Made by a program: the position numbers and the translations under genes. The notes below the pieces were generated by a model. That model was not told where the DNA came from. It saw only the letters and a program-made list of their open reading frames with translations, and did not search any database. A stretch of DNA of 64,000 nucleotides from Fluviicola sp. (GTDB lineage: Bacteria; Bacteroidota; Bacteroidia; Flavobacteriales_D; Crocinitomicaceae). The DNA is taken from the NCBI GenBank assembly GCA_029866325.1, contig JARWZO010000023.1:1-64000 (forward strand), in the 5' to 3' direction. Below are positions 54,297-63,269 of this stretch, in pieces. Position 1 is the stretch's first letter. Every line of letters starts with the position of its first letter.

Positions 54297-56138
54297 ATGG
54301 GGAAGATTTATGATGAATTTGCCGAGGAACTTGACAAAATTGCTCATAAATACCAATCACGACCGGAAAAAGAGTTAGATGTCTTGTTATACATTGCCTT
54401 GCAACGCGAGGAATTGGTAGCCACCGTATACAGAGCAACTTTTATTCAGCGCAACATTGAGCGTTTGAACGTGCCTCTTGAAGCCAAACAGGCCATTCGT
54501 CATGCCTTGATTTGGATTTGGAAAGACGAGGACATGCATACCATTTACACACGTGGAGCATTGCTAAAATCAACTGTTTTCCGACATAAAATCAATGTGT
54601 ACCTCAATCAATTCAACGGATACATTGGCGGTTGGGCAGGATCTACCATTCAACACCTCAGGTGGAAAGAATCTCCGTTGGCCGTTTCAGTTGCAAAAAC
54701 CATTGTGTTTTTTGGGAAATTAAGTGGCAAAATTTCCAAAGAATTACACAAGGAAATCAAATTCAGTTCGTTTAAAAATTTCTGTGGGTTTAATATCGAT
54801 GCTGAGCAAACGGCTAGAATTTGCTGGAAAAGGATTCTTCTTTTGGCAAAAAACGACTCGCGCTTTTCATTAAAACACTTAAATGATTTCCAAAAAATCA
54901 TTTTCGATGAACAACAACATGAACGGATTTTCCAACTTATTTTCGATTACCTGAATGAATCGGACGAATTTGCCGATGATGCAAGCGTTGAAAAATTAAT
55001 CGCAGCTATTGGTAACGTGAGTCCTTATTTTTTACCGGTCAACAACCGGAGCATAACTGCTCACCCTGTTGGAAAAGGAGAATCTGTTCGCTGTTGCAAA
55101 AATGAATCACTTCTTAGCAAATACGATTACTTTCAGCAAGAACTCGCCAAAACTTCCTTGAAAAATGAATTGCTTGAAACCGCAACTCGACTTGGCTTAC
55201 CGACCCAAGAGCTGATCGTTACGGTGAAAGTTGCCTTTTCAATGGGATACTCAAAGACGGATTTATCACCGATTACAGATCCGTTATTACTCGCAAGTCT
55301 TGTTGATTTCTTAAATCAAATTGGCATTGAAACGATAAAGGTCATTGAAGTTGATTCGATTTACCGCAATTTTTTTGACAACCGATCCATCGATTCATTG
55401 GCCGATTACTTTGGGTTTACTTCAAGCAAGTACCAATTAATCAATGCTTCCCAAGATACAGTACCGCATGATTTTTCTAGAGGAATTGGTACATACAGCA
55501 TTTCTCAATCCTGGAAGGACGCACATTTCAGAATCAATTTCGCCAAACTCAGAAGTCACCCGGTAGAAATGGCCTTATTGTCGGTAAACAATCTCGAATG
55601 GCTTACGGGCGAGCTGAATGAATTTGTATTTGCCAACAGAATTGTGAATCGCTCTACCATCAACGCCATGTTATTGGATGATTTCCCTCCAGAATTTACT
55701 ATTGTTGATGCTTATGATGCCATTCCTGATGGCTTAATCGGTGTTATGGGTTGTAAACATCCTGTGAGTCCACACCGATTTTACTTCGGGAAAGATCCTG
55801 TTTCAATCGATTTGGTAATTCACCGTCATTTGGGAACCAAAGCTCTTCCTGAAAAAAGCTCACTGAGTAATGCGATGCACTGGTTTGGAATAGAGCCGTT
55901 TGAACCCATAGTAGTGGGAGAAGATTCGCCCATCATTCCATGGAAATCTCCAACCCGTAACTTCTTTTGGTCGGTGCTGAGTCTGAGCGCTTTTCCTGTG
56001 TATCAATTTTTCAGTAAAAAAGGGTTGTTGTTTGTGCCTAAAATGGATACAAGAGCTTTTCCTCACCTTAAAAAACCAACTATATGGGTGCGCTTTATTC
56101 GATCTATTAATCGAAGAATCACCAATTTACCAAACTAA
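54297..56138 (+). CDS. Fusion of a ferritin-like di-iron domain with a DUF362-like domain
   Basis: 613 residues from ATG 54297; a longer frame needs GTG 54252. The N-terminal 220 residues form a four-helix, ferritin-like bundle with the complete carboxylate-histidine set: E39 (QREEL), E78xxH81 (DEDMH), E170 (DAEQTA) and E205xxH208 (DEQQH). This would bind two irons. The second half (about 300-560) resembles DUF362: LIVTVKVAFSMGY, DPLLLASLVDFLNQIGIETIKVIEVD, INFAKLRSHPVEMALLSVNNLEW (compare KTH/KN) and DGLIGVMG. No 4Fe-4S cysteines are seen. A hydrophobic segment lies near 575-590. I know no characterised protein with this pairing. It is divergent from a methyltransferase. Confidence 0.75.
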   Translation: MGKIYDEFAEELDKIAHKYQSRPEKELDVLLYIALQREELVATVYRATFIQRNIERLNVPLEAKQAIRHALIWIWKDEDMHTIYTRGALLKSTVFRHKINVYLNQFNGYIGGWAGSTIQHLRWKESPLAVSVAKTIVFFGKLSGKISKELHKEIKFSSFKNFCGFNIDAEQTARICWKRILLLAKNDSRFSLKHLNDFQKIIFDEQQHERIFQLIFDYLNESDEFADDASVEKLIAAIGNVSPYFLPVNNRSITAHPVGKGESVRCCKNESLLSKYDYFQQELAKTSLKNELLETATRLGLPTQELIVTVKVAFSMGYSKTDLSPITDPLLLASLVDFLNQIGIETIKVIEVDSIYRNFFDNRSIDSLADYFGFTSSKYQLINASQDTVPHDFSRGIGTYSISQSWKDAHFRINFAKLRSHPVEMALLSVNNLEWLTGELNEFVFANRIVNRSTINAMLLDDFPPEFTIVDAYDAIPDGLIGVMGCKHPVSPHRFYFGKDPVSIDLVIHRHLGTKALPEKSSLSNAMHWFGIEPFEPIVVGEDSPIIPWKSPTRNFFWSVLSLSAFPVYQFFSKKGLLFVPKMDTRAFPHLKKPTIWVRFIRSINRRITNLPN

Positions 56139-56161
56139 GGATCGATGGTACAGAAAGAACG

Positions 56162-57091
56162 CTATTCCCAAAAAACCGGCTCCGAAAAACGAATGATCGA
56201 AATGAAATTGGAACTTACTTCGCGAATCAAAACAGAAGAAAGCATGCCGGTGTCACCACTGTAAATTACCTGATATTCGGTAGTGAAAACGCCGTTCTTA
56301 TATTCTTGTTTGGAGGTTAAATTTCCGTATTGATCATACGCAAACACCATTTCTGAAAGTGGAATAGAGTCGATGTTGTGTCTGATTTGCATACGATCGA
56401 TCCATCCTTTGTTGGCATAGGTGTATTTGGTAGTGTACTGATCGCGGGTAATGGTGTACAAGTCATGTGTCGAACTCAAATAACCCAAACTATCAAAATT
56501 AGTCGTGTTTTCAACATACTGATTTCCATAGCTGTTGTATCGTTTTTTTTTGAGTTGTGAAGGATATTCTTCATAAGTCATTGTTTCCGAATTCCACAGA
56601 ATAGAACGTTCAATATCCGGAGCCAATAAACTGTGTAAGGTATCGATATCGCGCCACACTTCTTCTTTCACCACACGGTTTTTATCATCGTAAGTGTAAT
56701 AAGTGGTCATGAAACCGCGCTTCTCGTTGATGCGCAAGCTTAGCAAATTCCCAGAACCGTCGTAGGTATAATACCTCACTACCGTATCATTCACTATATC
56801 TCCGGCAGCCGTTTCATAATGACGCGTGAGCTGTCCCAAAGAATCGAACGAAAACACGTAGACATAGTCTGTCTGACGCATAATATCGCCCTGCTTCTTA
56901 AAAGTATAAGATCCTTTGATTTCCTTGATTTTGCTTGCTTTAATAAAGCGGGTATTGAAAAACGGATATTCCGTAAACGCATTTCCTTGCGAATTATCAA
57001 GCAATTGTGCGTTCAGAAAACCGAACAATCCCGTAAACAACAACACTACACTATATTTTACCATACCATTCATTCTTGAACTGGTTTTCAT
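56162..57091 (-). CDS. Exported YD/RHS-like repeat hypothetical protein
   Basis: 309 residues. The signal peptide region begins MKTSSRMNGMVKYSVVLLF and ends LNAQ (about 29); internal ATGs at 57070 and 57061 are possible starts. The mature part has short Tyr-Asp repeats, such as YYTYDGSGNLLSLRINEKRG, YYTYDDKNRVVKEEVWRD and VFAYDQYGNLTSKQEYKNG, in the style of RHS/YD units, with no cage or toxin domain. It is the last gene 29 bp behind nuoN and may be read by transcription from the complex I operon. Function unknown. Confidence 0.7.
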   Translation of the reverse strand: MKTSSRMNGMVKYSVVLLFTGLFGFLNAQLLDNSQGNAFTEYPFFNTRFIKASKIKEIKGSYTFKKQGDIMRQTDYVYVFSFDSLGQLTRHYETAAGDIVNDTVVRYYTYDGSGNLLSLRINEKRGFMTTYYTYDDKNRVVKEEVWRDIDTLHSLLAPDIERSILWNSETMTYEEYPSQLKKKRYNSYGNQYVENTTNFDSLGYLSSTHDLYTITRDQYTTKYTYANKGWIDRMQIRHNIDSIPLSEMVFAYDQYGNLTSKQEYKNGVFTTEYQVIYSGDTGMLSSVLIREVSSNFISIIRFSEPVFWE

Positions 57092-57120
57092 AAGTAGTGA
57101 GTCGTAAAGCTGCTCTTAGA

Positions 57121-58494
57121 TCAGAAGAAAGGTACCGCGGCACCCAATCCCAACATTCCTATCAAACAGATCAGTAACACCACTGTAGTGAGTGGACTTA
57201 CCTTGATCTTTTCTCCCGGTGTTTCATCTACACTAATAACCGTGCCCAACATGCGCAGGTAGTAGTATATACTGATTGCCGAATTGATCAATGCGATGAT
57301 GACCAACCACCACCAATCGTTCCAAGCATGCGAAAACACCATGTATTTACCGAAGAATCCGGCTGTTGGTGGAATACCTGCCAAGGAAAGAATCGAAACC
57401 ACAGCAACAATTGCCAAGAGCGGATTGCGTTTACCTAGACCTCTCAATGCTTCAATGCGATCTTCGGCATCATTGACTACCAAACCAACGGTAATGATAG
57501 CGATGATGGAGAATCCGTAAGCAGTCATGTAAAACCACAGATCGAATGCTGAAAGTCCATGATTGCTCAAAATCACCAGCAAGGTATATCCTACGTGTGT
57601 GATACTCGAAAAAGCCAATAGTCGTTTTAAACGCACCTGGCGCAATGCCGACAAGTTACCTACAAACAAGGTGATTACCGCCAAAATAGCCAAGGCTGGC
57701 GCCCAGAAATCGCGCAAATCGGATGAACCGAAACTGCCTGCAAACAATTTCAAGAATGCAGCAAAAGCGGCCATTTTCACAACCGAAGCCATGAAACCGG
57801 TTACCGCATGTGGTGCTCCGTCATAAACATCCGGACTCCAAAAATGGAACGGAGCCGCACCTACTTTAAACACAAACGATGATAGAATGAGGAGAATTCC
57901 TACCAATAAAATCGGGTTTCCGGCAACCTCAGGATTGGCTACAGCAGCCGCAATTCCTTCAATGGTAAAGCTTTCAGTAGCTCCGTAAACCCAAGCAATT
58001 CCAAACAACAACAAACCTGTTGCAAATGCTCCCATGAGGAAATACTTCAAGGAAGCTTCATTGGAACGCAGATCGTGTTTGCGACTCCCCGCCATTACGT
58101 AAATCGGAATAGACAAAATTTCCAACCCAAGGAAGAACATAAACATGTCGGTAAAGGCAGTCATGATAACTGCTCCGCACAACGAGAACAACAACAAACC
58201 GATGTATTCACCGGTGTGATCTGGTTCTTCTTTAAAACGTTCGTATCCTACCGAAATGATCAATAACGAAAACACCGATAAAGCAAGGCTGAACATCAAT
58301 GAAAACGGATCAAATTCTAATCCTTCGTAGTTGATATTCACCAACGATTGACCTGTAACCATCTGATTGATCCACAAACCGATTGCCAGCATTAAACCAC
58401 CACTAGCGCCCAAAAGCACCACTGAAGGTTTCTTCGCAAAAGCGGCAAAAATGGAAATCAATCCACTTACAAATATGACTATTAATGCATCCAT
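57121..58494 (-). CDS. nuoN: NADH-quinone oxidoreductase subunit N
   Basis: 457 residues, an antiporter-like proton-pumping subunit of complex I with about 13-14 transmembrane helices. Conserved Mrp-type motifs are FLGLEILSIPIYVMAG, KYFLMGAFATGLLLFG, and the lysine-rich RQVRLKRLLAFSSITHVGY with the pumping Lys. It is the last nuo gene, starting one base after the nuoM stop. The rest of the operon (nuoA-G) lies beyond the right end of the window. Confidence 0.96.
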   Translation of the reverse strand: MDALIVIFVSGLISIFAAFAKKPSVVLLGASGGLMLAIGLWINQMVTGQSLVNINYEGLEFDPFSLMFSLALSVFSLLIISVGYERFKEEPDHTGEYIGLLLFSLCGAVIMTAFTDMFMFFLGLEILSIPIYVMAGSRKHDLRSNEASLKYFLMGAFATGLLLFGIAWVYGATESFTIEGIAAAVANPEVAGNPILLVGILLILSSFVFKVGAAPFHFWSPDVYDGAPHAVTGFMASVVKMAAFAAFLKLFAGSFGSSDLRDFWAPALAILAVITLFVGNLSALRQVRLKRLLAFSSITHVGYTLLVILSNHGLSAFDLWFYMTAYGFSIIAIITVGLVVNDAEDRIEALRGLGKRNPLLAIVAVVSILSLAGIPPTAGFFGKYMVFSHAWNDWWWLVIIALINSAISIYYYLRMLGTVISVDETPGEKIKVSPLTTVVLLICLIGMLGLGAAVPFF

Positions 58495-58495
58495 C

Positions 58496-59941
58496 TTAAG
58501 GCACTATAGGAGTTTGTTTAATACTAGCTAACAAGTCGGTAACACTCGGTTCTACGAAATCGATTACCGCTTTCGGGTAAACACCCAAGAACACTACAGC
58601 AATGATGATCACTGCAAAAACAATCAATTCACTCATTGATAAATCGGCGAAAGCGCTTGTTTTTACAGGTCCGTACATGCTTAACTGGTAAGCGCGGAAG
58701 GTATAAACAGCACCCAAAATCAAGGTAGATCCGGCTACAATACCAATCACACTATCAAACGAGAACAAGCCTTTCAGCAATAGAAACTCGCCTACGAAAC
58801 CGCTTGTAAACGGCACGGAAACCGAAGCGAATGCCAACGCAGCAAACCAAAATGCAAATTTCGGTGCTTGTTTGGCAATTCCGCCCAACTCACGTAAACT
58901 ACGTGTCCCCAAACGACGCTCAATCACATCTGCAGCTAAGAACAAACCTACAGCAACCAAACCGTGATTGATCATTTGAAGTACACTTCCTGAAAGGGTG
59001 TCTTTATCAGCAGTCATTATTCCGGCAGCGATCAACCCGACGTGAGAAATCGATGCAAAAGCAAACAAGCGCTTCATATCGTCTTGCTTAATGGCCAAAA
59101 TAGCTCCGTACACCACTCCTATCGTTCCTAAAACAATAATCGGATACGTAACACAATCCAACGCTTCAGGGAACAGTGGCAACATCCAGCGCAACATTCC
59201 GTAAAGAGCCATTTTCAGCATGATACCTGATAACAACATGGTTCCTGCCATTGGTGCTTTGGAATATGTTGACGGCTGCCAGGTATGGAATGGGAAAATC
59301 GGAACTTTGATCGCAAATGCGAGGAAGAATCCACCCAATAGCCAAACAGCGACTTCCGGTGCCAATTGCACAGCTTTCAAATCTTCAATTGCAAAACTTG
59401 CAGCGAATGATTTTAAACCGATCAACGAAGCCAACATGAACAACGATCCAAAGAAGGTATACATGAAGAATTTCATCAGGGCAGCTTTGCGTTCAGGCTC
59501 ACCGAACCAGTAAGCGATTAGGAAAATCGGGATAAGGGTGATTTCCCAGAAGATGTAAAACCAGATTCCATCCAACGAAATAAACACACCGATCAACCCG
59601 AATTGCATTAGGAAAACCATGCTGGTGAATAATCTGTTAGAAGAAAGTTCCCGTCCGAAATTACTGAGCAAAATTAACGGCACCAAAACTGTTGTCAGCA
59701 AGAGCATCATCAACGAAATACCATCGTAACCGAAGTTAAGTGTAATGCCGTATGCCGGAATCCATTCTTGAGAAACGAAGCTGTGCATGCCCGCGTTGGG
59801 ATCGTAGTTTGCCATGAGCACCACAGTAAGCACCAGTGTAGCAAGGCCACCTAATAAACCATAAGTGCGAACAAAACTCTGCGGCATTACCAAAACGGAA
59901 AGCGCAAAGAAAACCGGTAGTATAAAAAGTAACAGTTCCAA
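58496..59941 (-). CDS. nuoM: NADH-quinone oxidoreductase subunit M
   Basis: 481 residues from TTG 59941, read as TAA-G-TTG right after nuoL. A longer frame would need TTG 59974, inside nuoL, and no ATG is available. It is the Mrp-antiporter-like proton pump NuoM, with the signature FYIFWEITLIPIFLIAYW, the lysine-bearing KVPIFPFHTWQPSTYSKAPMAGTMLLSGIMLK, and the IKQDDMKRLFAFASISHVG motif. Translation coupling with nuoL is likely. Confidence 0.96.
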   Translation of the reverse strand: MELLLFILPVFFALSVLVMPQSFVRTYGLLGGLATLVLTVVLMANYDPNAGMHSFVSQEWIPAYGITLNFGYDGISLMMLLLTTVLVPLILLSNFGRELSSNRLFTSMVFLMQFGLIGVFISLDGIWFYIFWEITLIPIFLIAYWFGEPERKAALMKFFMYTFFGSLFMLASLIGLKSFAASFAIEDLKAVQLAPEVAVWLLGGFFLAFAIKVPIFPFHTWQPSTYSKAPMAGTMLLSGIMLKMALYGMLRWMLPLFPEALDCVTYPIIVLGTIGVVYGAILAIKQDDMKRLFAFASISHVGLIAAGIMTADKDTLSGSVLQMINHGLVAVGLFLAADVIERRLGTRSLRELGGIAKQAPKFAFWFAALAFASVSVPFTSGFVGEFLLLKGLFSFDSVIGIVAGSTLILGAVYTFRAYQLSMYGPVKTSAFADLSMSELIVFAVIIIAVVFLGVYPKAVIDFVEPSVTDLLASIKQTPIVP

Positions 59942-59942
59942 C

Positions 59943-61853
59943 TTAATAGTATTTGTAAATGAGGAAATAAACAACTAAACCGATCAGTCCAAGGACCATC
60001 CATAAAATGTAGCTATCGGTGCGACCCGTTTGCCACTTACGCACCAGATCACCCGATTTGCCGATCAATTGACCAACGCCAACAACCGAGCGGTGCAGGA
60101 ACATACTTTCAAAGTAATGCGATCCTTTTTCGGAAAGCCACTCTGTTGGACGAACAAACAAGAAATTGTACAATTCATCGAAGTACAATTTACCTGCCGA
60201 CCATTTTTCCCAGCCTTTCAATTGAGCATCGGCAACAGGAATACTGTTTTTCTTACCGTAAACAAGGTAACAAACCACCAGAATTGCCAATGACATTACC
60301 GAAGCTGCAATCATTAACATCAAAGCCAAGTTTCCTTCCGGAGCCGTGTGTTTAATCAGGTTCAATCCGGCAACATTGTGTTCGAAATGGTGTGACATCC
60401 AATGTGCCATGTTGTGCAACCAGATTCCCGGTAAGTTCAAAATACCACCGAAAACGGAAAGAATTGCCAATACGATCAACGGAAGTGTCATCGAAGGCGG
60501 ACCTTCATGCAAATGGTGTTCTTGTTCGTGTGTTCCGCGGAATGAACCGTGGAAAGTCACAAAGTACAAACGGAACATATAAATCGCTGTTAACGCTGCA
60601 CTTGCCATCAAGGCCACGTACAACCATGTTCCGTGCGTAAATGCGTGTGCAATGATTTCGTCTTTTGAATAGAAACCTGAAAGCAACGGGAAACCTGAAA
60701 TCGCCAATGTTCCAATTAAAAACGTAATATGCGTTACCGGAATTTTCTTACGCAAACCGCCCATTTGGCGTATATCCTGTTCATCGGACATGGCATGAAT
60801 CACACTTCCCGAACCTAAGAACAACAATGCTTTGAAGAAGGCGTGAGTTGTAACGTGGAACATGGCAGCTGTGTAAGCGCCCATTCCTAAAGCTACAAAC
60901 AACATTCCCAATTGCGAAACGGTTGAATAAGCCAATACTTTTTTGATGTCGTTTTGACGCATAGCAATGAACGCCGCTACGATAGATGTCGCCAAACCGA
61001 TGTACAACATGATATCCTGTGTCATTGGTGCCAATTCGAACATGTAGTTGGAACGTACCACCAAGAAAATACCTGCGGTTACCATTGTTGCAGCGTGGAT
61101 CAAGGCCGAAACAGGAGTTGGTCCCGCCATTGCATCCGGAAGCCAAGTAAACAACGGAATTTGAGCCGATTTACCGGTAGCTCCGATGAACAGACAAAGG
61201 GTTATTCCACATAAAACAGTGCTCAAATCGACTTTGCTTCCGATAATGGCTGCTGATAATTCGCTGTATTCCAATGTTCCGAAGTTGAACAACAACAAGA
61301 ACAAACCGATCAACAAACCAAGATCACCGACGCGGTTCATGATAAACGCTTTGCGCGCTGCCACTGTGTTTTTGAAATCGCCATACCAGAAACCGATCAG
61401 CAAGTACGAGCAGATACCCACACCTTCCCAACCGAAGAATAACATGAAATAGTTGCTTCCTAAAACCAGAATCAACATCGCGAAGATGAACAGATTCAGG
61501 TAAACAAAGAACTTGTAATACCCGGCATCGTGTTTCATGTAACCCATAGAAAACAGGTGAATCAGCGTACCGACTCCCGTTACAATCAAGGTCATCCAGA
61601 CCGACAGGTTATCTGCTAATAAACGCGCATGCAACGAAAACGATTCCGTATCGAGCATGGTAAACAAATCTATTTCAACGGCTTTGTCCAATTGCGAGAA
61701 AACCACCAGCGCCAATCCGAAAGATAGCGCCATTACACCTGTGGCGATAGCGCCGACAACTGCTTTTGGAAGTTTTTTGCCAAGGATACCGTTGATCAAT
61801 GCTCCTATCAGAGGAAGCAGAATAATCAGGGGAACTAATTGTGCTACCGACAT
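59943..61853 (-). CDS. nuoL: NADH-quinone oxidoreductase subunit L
   Basis: 636 residues, normal for the largest membrane subunit. It has the antiporter core (FFGWEGVGICSYLLIGFWY, AQIPLFTWLPDAMAGPTPVSALIHAATMVTAG, MRQNDIKKVLAYSTVSQLG) and the long C-terminal lateral helix plus a final transmembrane segment (TDSYILWMVLGLIGLVVYFLIY). It couples electron transfer to proton pumping. Its ATG lies 2 bases after the nuoK stop. Confidence 0.97.
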   Translation of the reverse strand: MSVAQLVPLIILLPLIGALINGILGKKLPKAVVGAIATGVMALSFGLALVVFSQLDKAVEIDLFTMLDTESFSLHARLLADNLSVWMTLIVTGVGTLIHLFSMGYMKHDAGYYKFFVYLNLFIFAMLILVLGSNYFMLFFGWEGVGICSYLLIGFWYGDFKNTVAARKAFIMNRVGDLGLLIGLFLLLFNFGTLEYSELSAAIIGSKVDLSTVLCGITLCLFIGATGKSAQIPLFTWLPDAMAGPTPVSALIHAATMVTAGIFLVVRSNYMFELAPMTQDIMLYIGLATSIVAAFIAMRQNDIKKVLAYSTVSQLGMLFVALGMGAYTAAMFHVTTHAFFKALLFLGSGSVIHAMSDEQDIRQMGGLRKKIPVTHITFLIGTLAISGFPLLSGFYSKDEIIAHAFTHGTWLYVALMASAALTAIYMFRLYFVTFHGSFRGTHEQEHHLHEGPPSMTLPLIVLAILSVFGGILNLPGIWLHNMAHWMSHHFEHNVAGLNLIKHTAPEGNLALMLMIAASVMSLAILVVCYLVYGKKNSIPVADAQLKGWEKWSAGKLYFDELYNFLFVRPTEWLSEKGSHYFESMFLHRSVVGVGQLIGKSGDLVRKWQTGRTDSYILWMVLGLIGLVVYFLIYKYY

Positions 61854-61855
61854 GC

Positions 61856-62185
61856 TTAATCTTTTAATTTGTTAAACAAACGGATATCCACCGAACGTGC
61901 ATTGCGGAATACCAAGACCAGGATGGACAAACCAACCGTGGCTTCAGCGGCCGCGACCACCATGATGAAAAACACAAACAACTGACCATCGGCTTTTCCA
62001 AAATAGGTTGAAAAGGCCACCAGCAATAAATTCGCTGCATTCAGCATCAATTCGATGCACATCAACAGGATAATTGCATTTTTTCGGTAGATGACTCCAA
62101 ACGCCCCAATGACAAACAACGCTGTCGCTAAAAGCATGTAGAATTTAATACCTACTCCGGATTCGAAAATCGTAGCTAATACCAT
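61856..62185 (-). CDS. nuoK: NADH-quinone oxidoreductase subunit K
   Basis: 109 residues, three transmembrane helices. The conserved glutamates are in helix 2 ([17 protein letters not shown]) and helix 3 ([17 protein letters not shown]), which line the proton path. Slightly longer than the roughly 100 residues of E. coli. It starts 2 bases after nuoJ ends. Confidence 0.97.
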   Translation of the reverse strand: MVLATIFESGVGIKFYMLLATALFVIGAFGVIYRKNAIILLMCIELMLNAANLLLVAFSTYFGKADGQLFVFFIMVVAAAEATVGLSILVLVFRNARSVDIRLFNKLKD

Positions 62186-62187
62186 GG

Positions 62188-62706
62188 TTATTCTATAATT
62201 TGTTTATCGCGTTTCGCCAAAAGAACTGCTCCTACCATCGCTGCGATGAACAGAATAGAAGATATTTCGAACGGAAGCACGTATTTCGTAAAGAGTAAAT
62301 GACCGAGATTTTTCACCAATCCCATTGACTCGTCATGCGGTGTTGCCAACTGTGGCGCAAAAATGGCGGCATCTTTCAAGGCGGCAAATAACACCAAGAA
62401 CAGCACACCACCGGCCAAGGCAGCTGCAACTTTCATAAAGAGTGAACTCCGAGGTTCATCTTCCTTACTGAGATTCAGCAACATCAATACAAAGAGGAAT
62501 AATACCATGATTGCTCCGGCGTAAACGATAATATTCACGATAGCAATAAACTGCGCATTCATCAATACGTAGTTGGCTGTAATGAGGAAGAAAGTAACAA
62601 TCAGGTACAAGACGCTTCTTACGGGGTGGTGACTCAAGACCACCATCAGCGCCGAACCGATCGTTAAACCTCCCAATACAGTTGCAATGATTAATTCTGT
62701 ACTCAT
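62188..62706 (-). CDS. nuoJ: NADH-quinone oxidoreductase subunit J
   Basis: 172 residues, five transmembrane helices. The conserved central segment [27 protein letters not shown] (helix 3) is intact and includes the pi-bulge tyrosine and glycine. The start codon overlaps the nuoI stop by 4 bases (ATGA), so translation is coupled. Confidence 0.96.
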   Translation of the reverse strand: MSTELIIATVLGGLTIGSALMVVLSHHPVRSVLYLIVTFFLITANYVLMNAQFIAIVNIIVYAGAIMVLFLFVLMLLNLSKEDEPRSSLFMKVAAALAGGVLFLVLFAALKDAAIFAPQLATPHDESMGLVKNLGHLLFTKYVLPFEISSILFIAAMVGAVLLAKRDKQIIE

Positions 62707-63248
62707 GACTTTTGAGGGCGTTTTCCGGTTAATTGACGTTTGGAAATATCGATGCGCTCATCCACTTTTTCCACCAGCTTATCTTTTCCGTAGATGAAAT
62801 TGTCGCGCTCGAAATACGTCGGAACGATACGATCTGTCAGAAAAATAGCTTCTTTCGGGCATGCTTCCTCGCACAATCCGCAGAAGATGCAACGCAGCAT
62901 GTTGATCTCGTACATTGAAGCGTATTTTTCTTCCCGATACAAATGCTCTTCTCCTTTTTTGCGCTCGTCGGCTACCATCGTAATGGCCTCTGCAGGACAA
63001 GCAACGGCGCACAATCCGCAAGCTGTACAGTTCTCACGACCTTCTTCGTCGCGCTTCAATACGTGCTGACCTCTATAAACCGGAGCGAACTCACGTGTTT
63101 CTTCGGGATATTTTGTCACGTTGTGTTTTCGGAACAAATGTTTGAATGTAATCCACATTCCTCCCAAAACGGCGGGCAAATAAATACTTTCCCAGAAGGT
63201 CATCTTCTTGTCGGAAACTACTTTTTTGCGATTTGATAAACTCTCCAT
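62703..63248 (-). CDS. nuoI: NADH-quinone oxidoreductase subunit I
   Basis: 181 residues. A two-[4Fe-4S] ferredoxin subunit with clusters N6a and N6b, held by CTACGLCAVACPAE and CIFCGLCEEACPKE. It relays electrons to the quinone site. The N-terminal helix is amphipathic. The 4-bp overlap with nuoJ and a 21-bp gap after nuoH indicate one operon. Confidence 0.97.
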   Translation of the reverse strand: MESLSNRKKVVSDKKMTFWESIYLPAVLGGMWITFKHLFRKHNVTKYPEETREFAPVYRGQHVLKRDEEGRENCTACGLCAVACPAEAITMVADERKKGEEHLYREEKYASMYEINMLRCIFCGLCEEACPKEAIFLTDRIVPTYFERDNFIYGKDKLVEKVDERIDISKRQLTGKRPQKS

Positions 63249-63269
63249 ATCTATTCGAAATGTGTTGTT

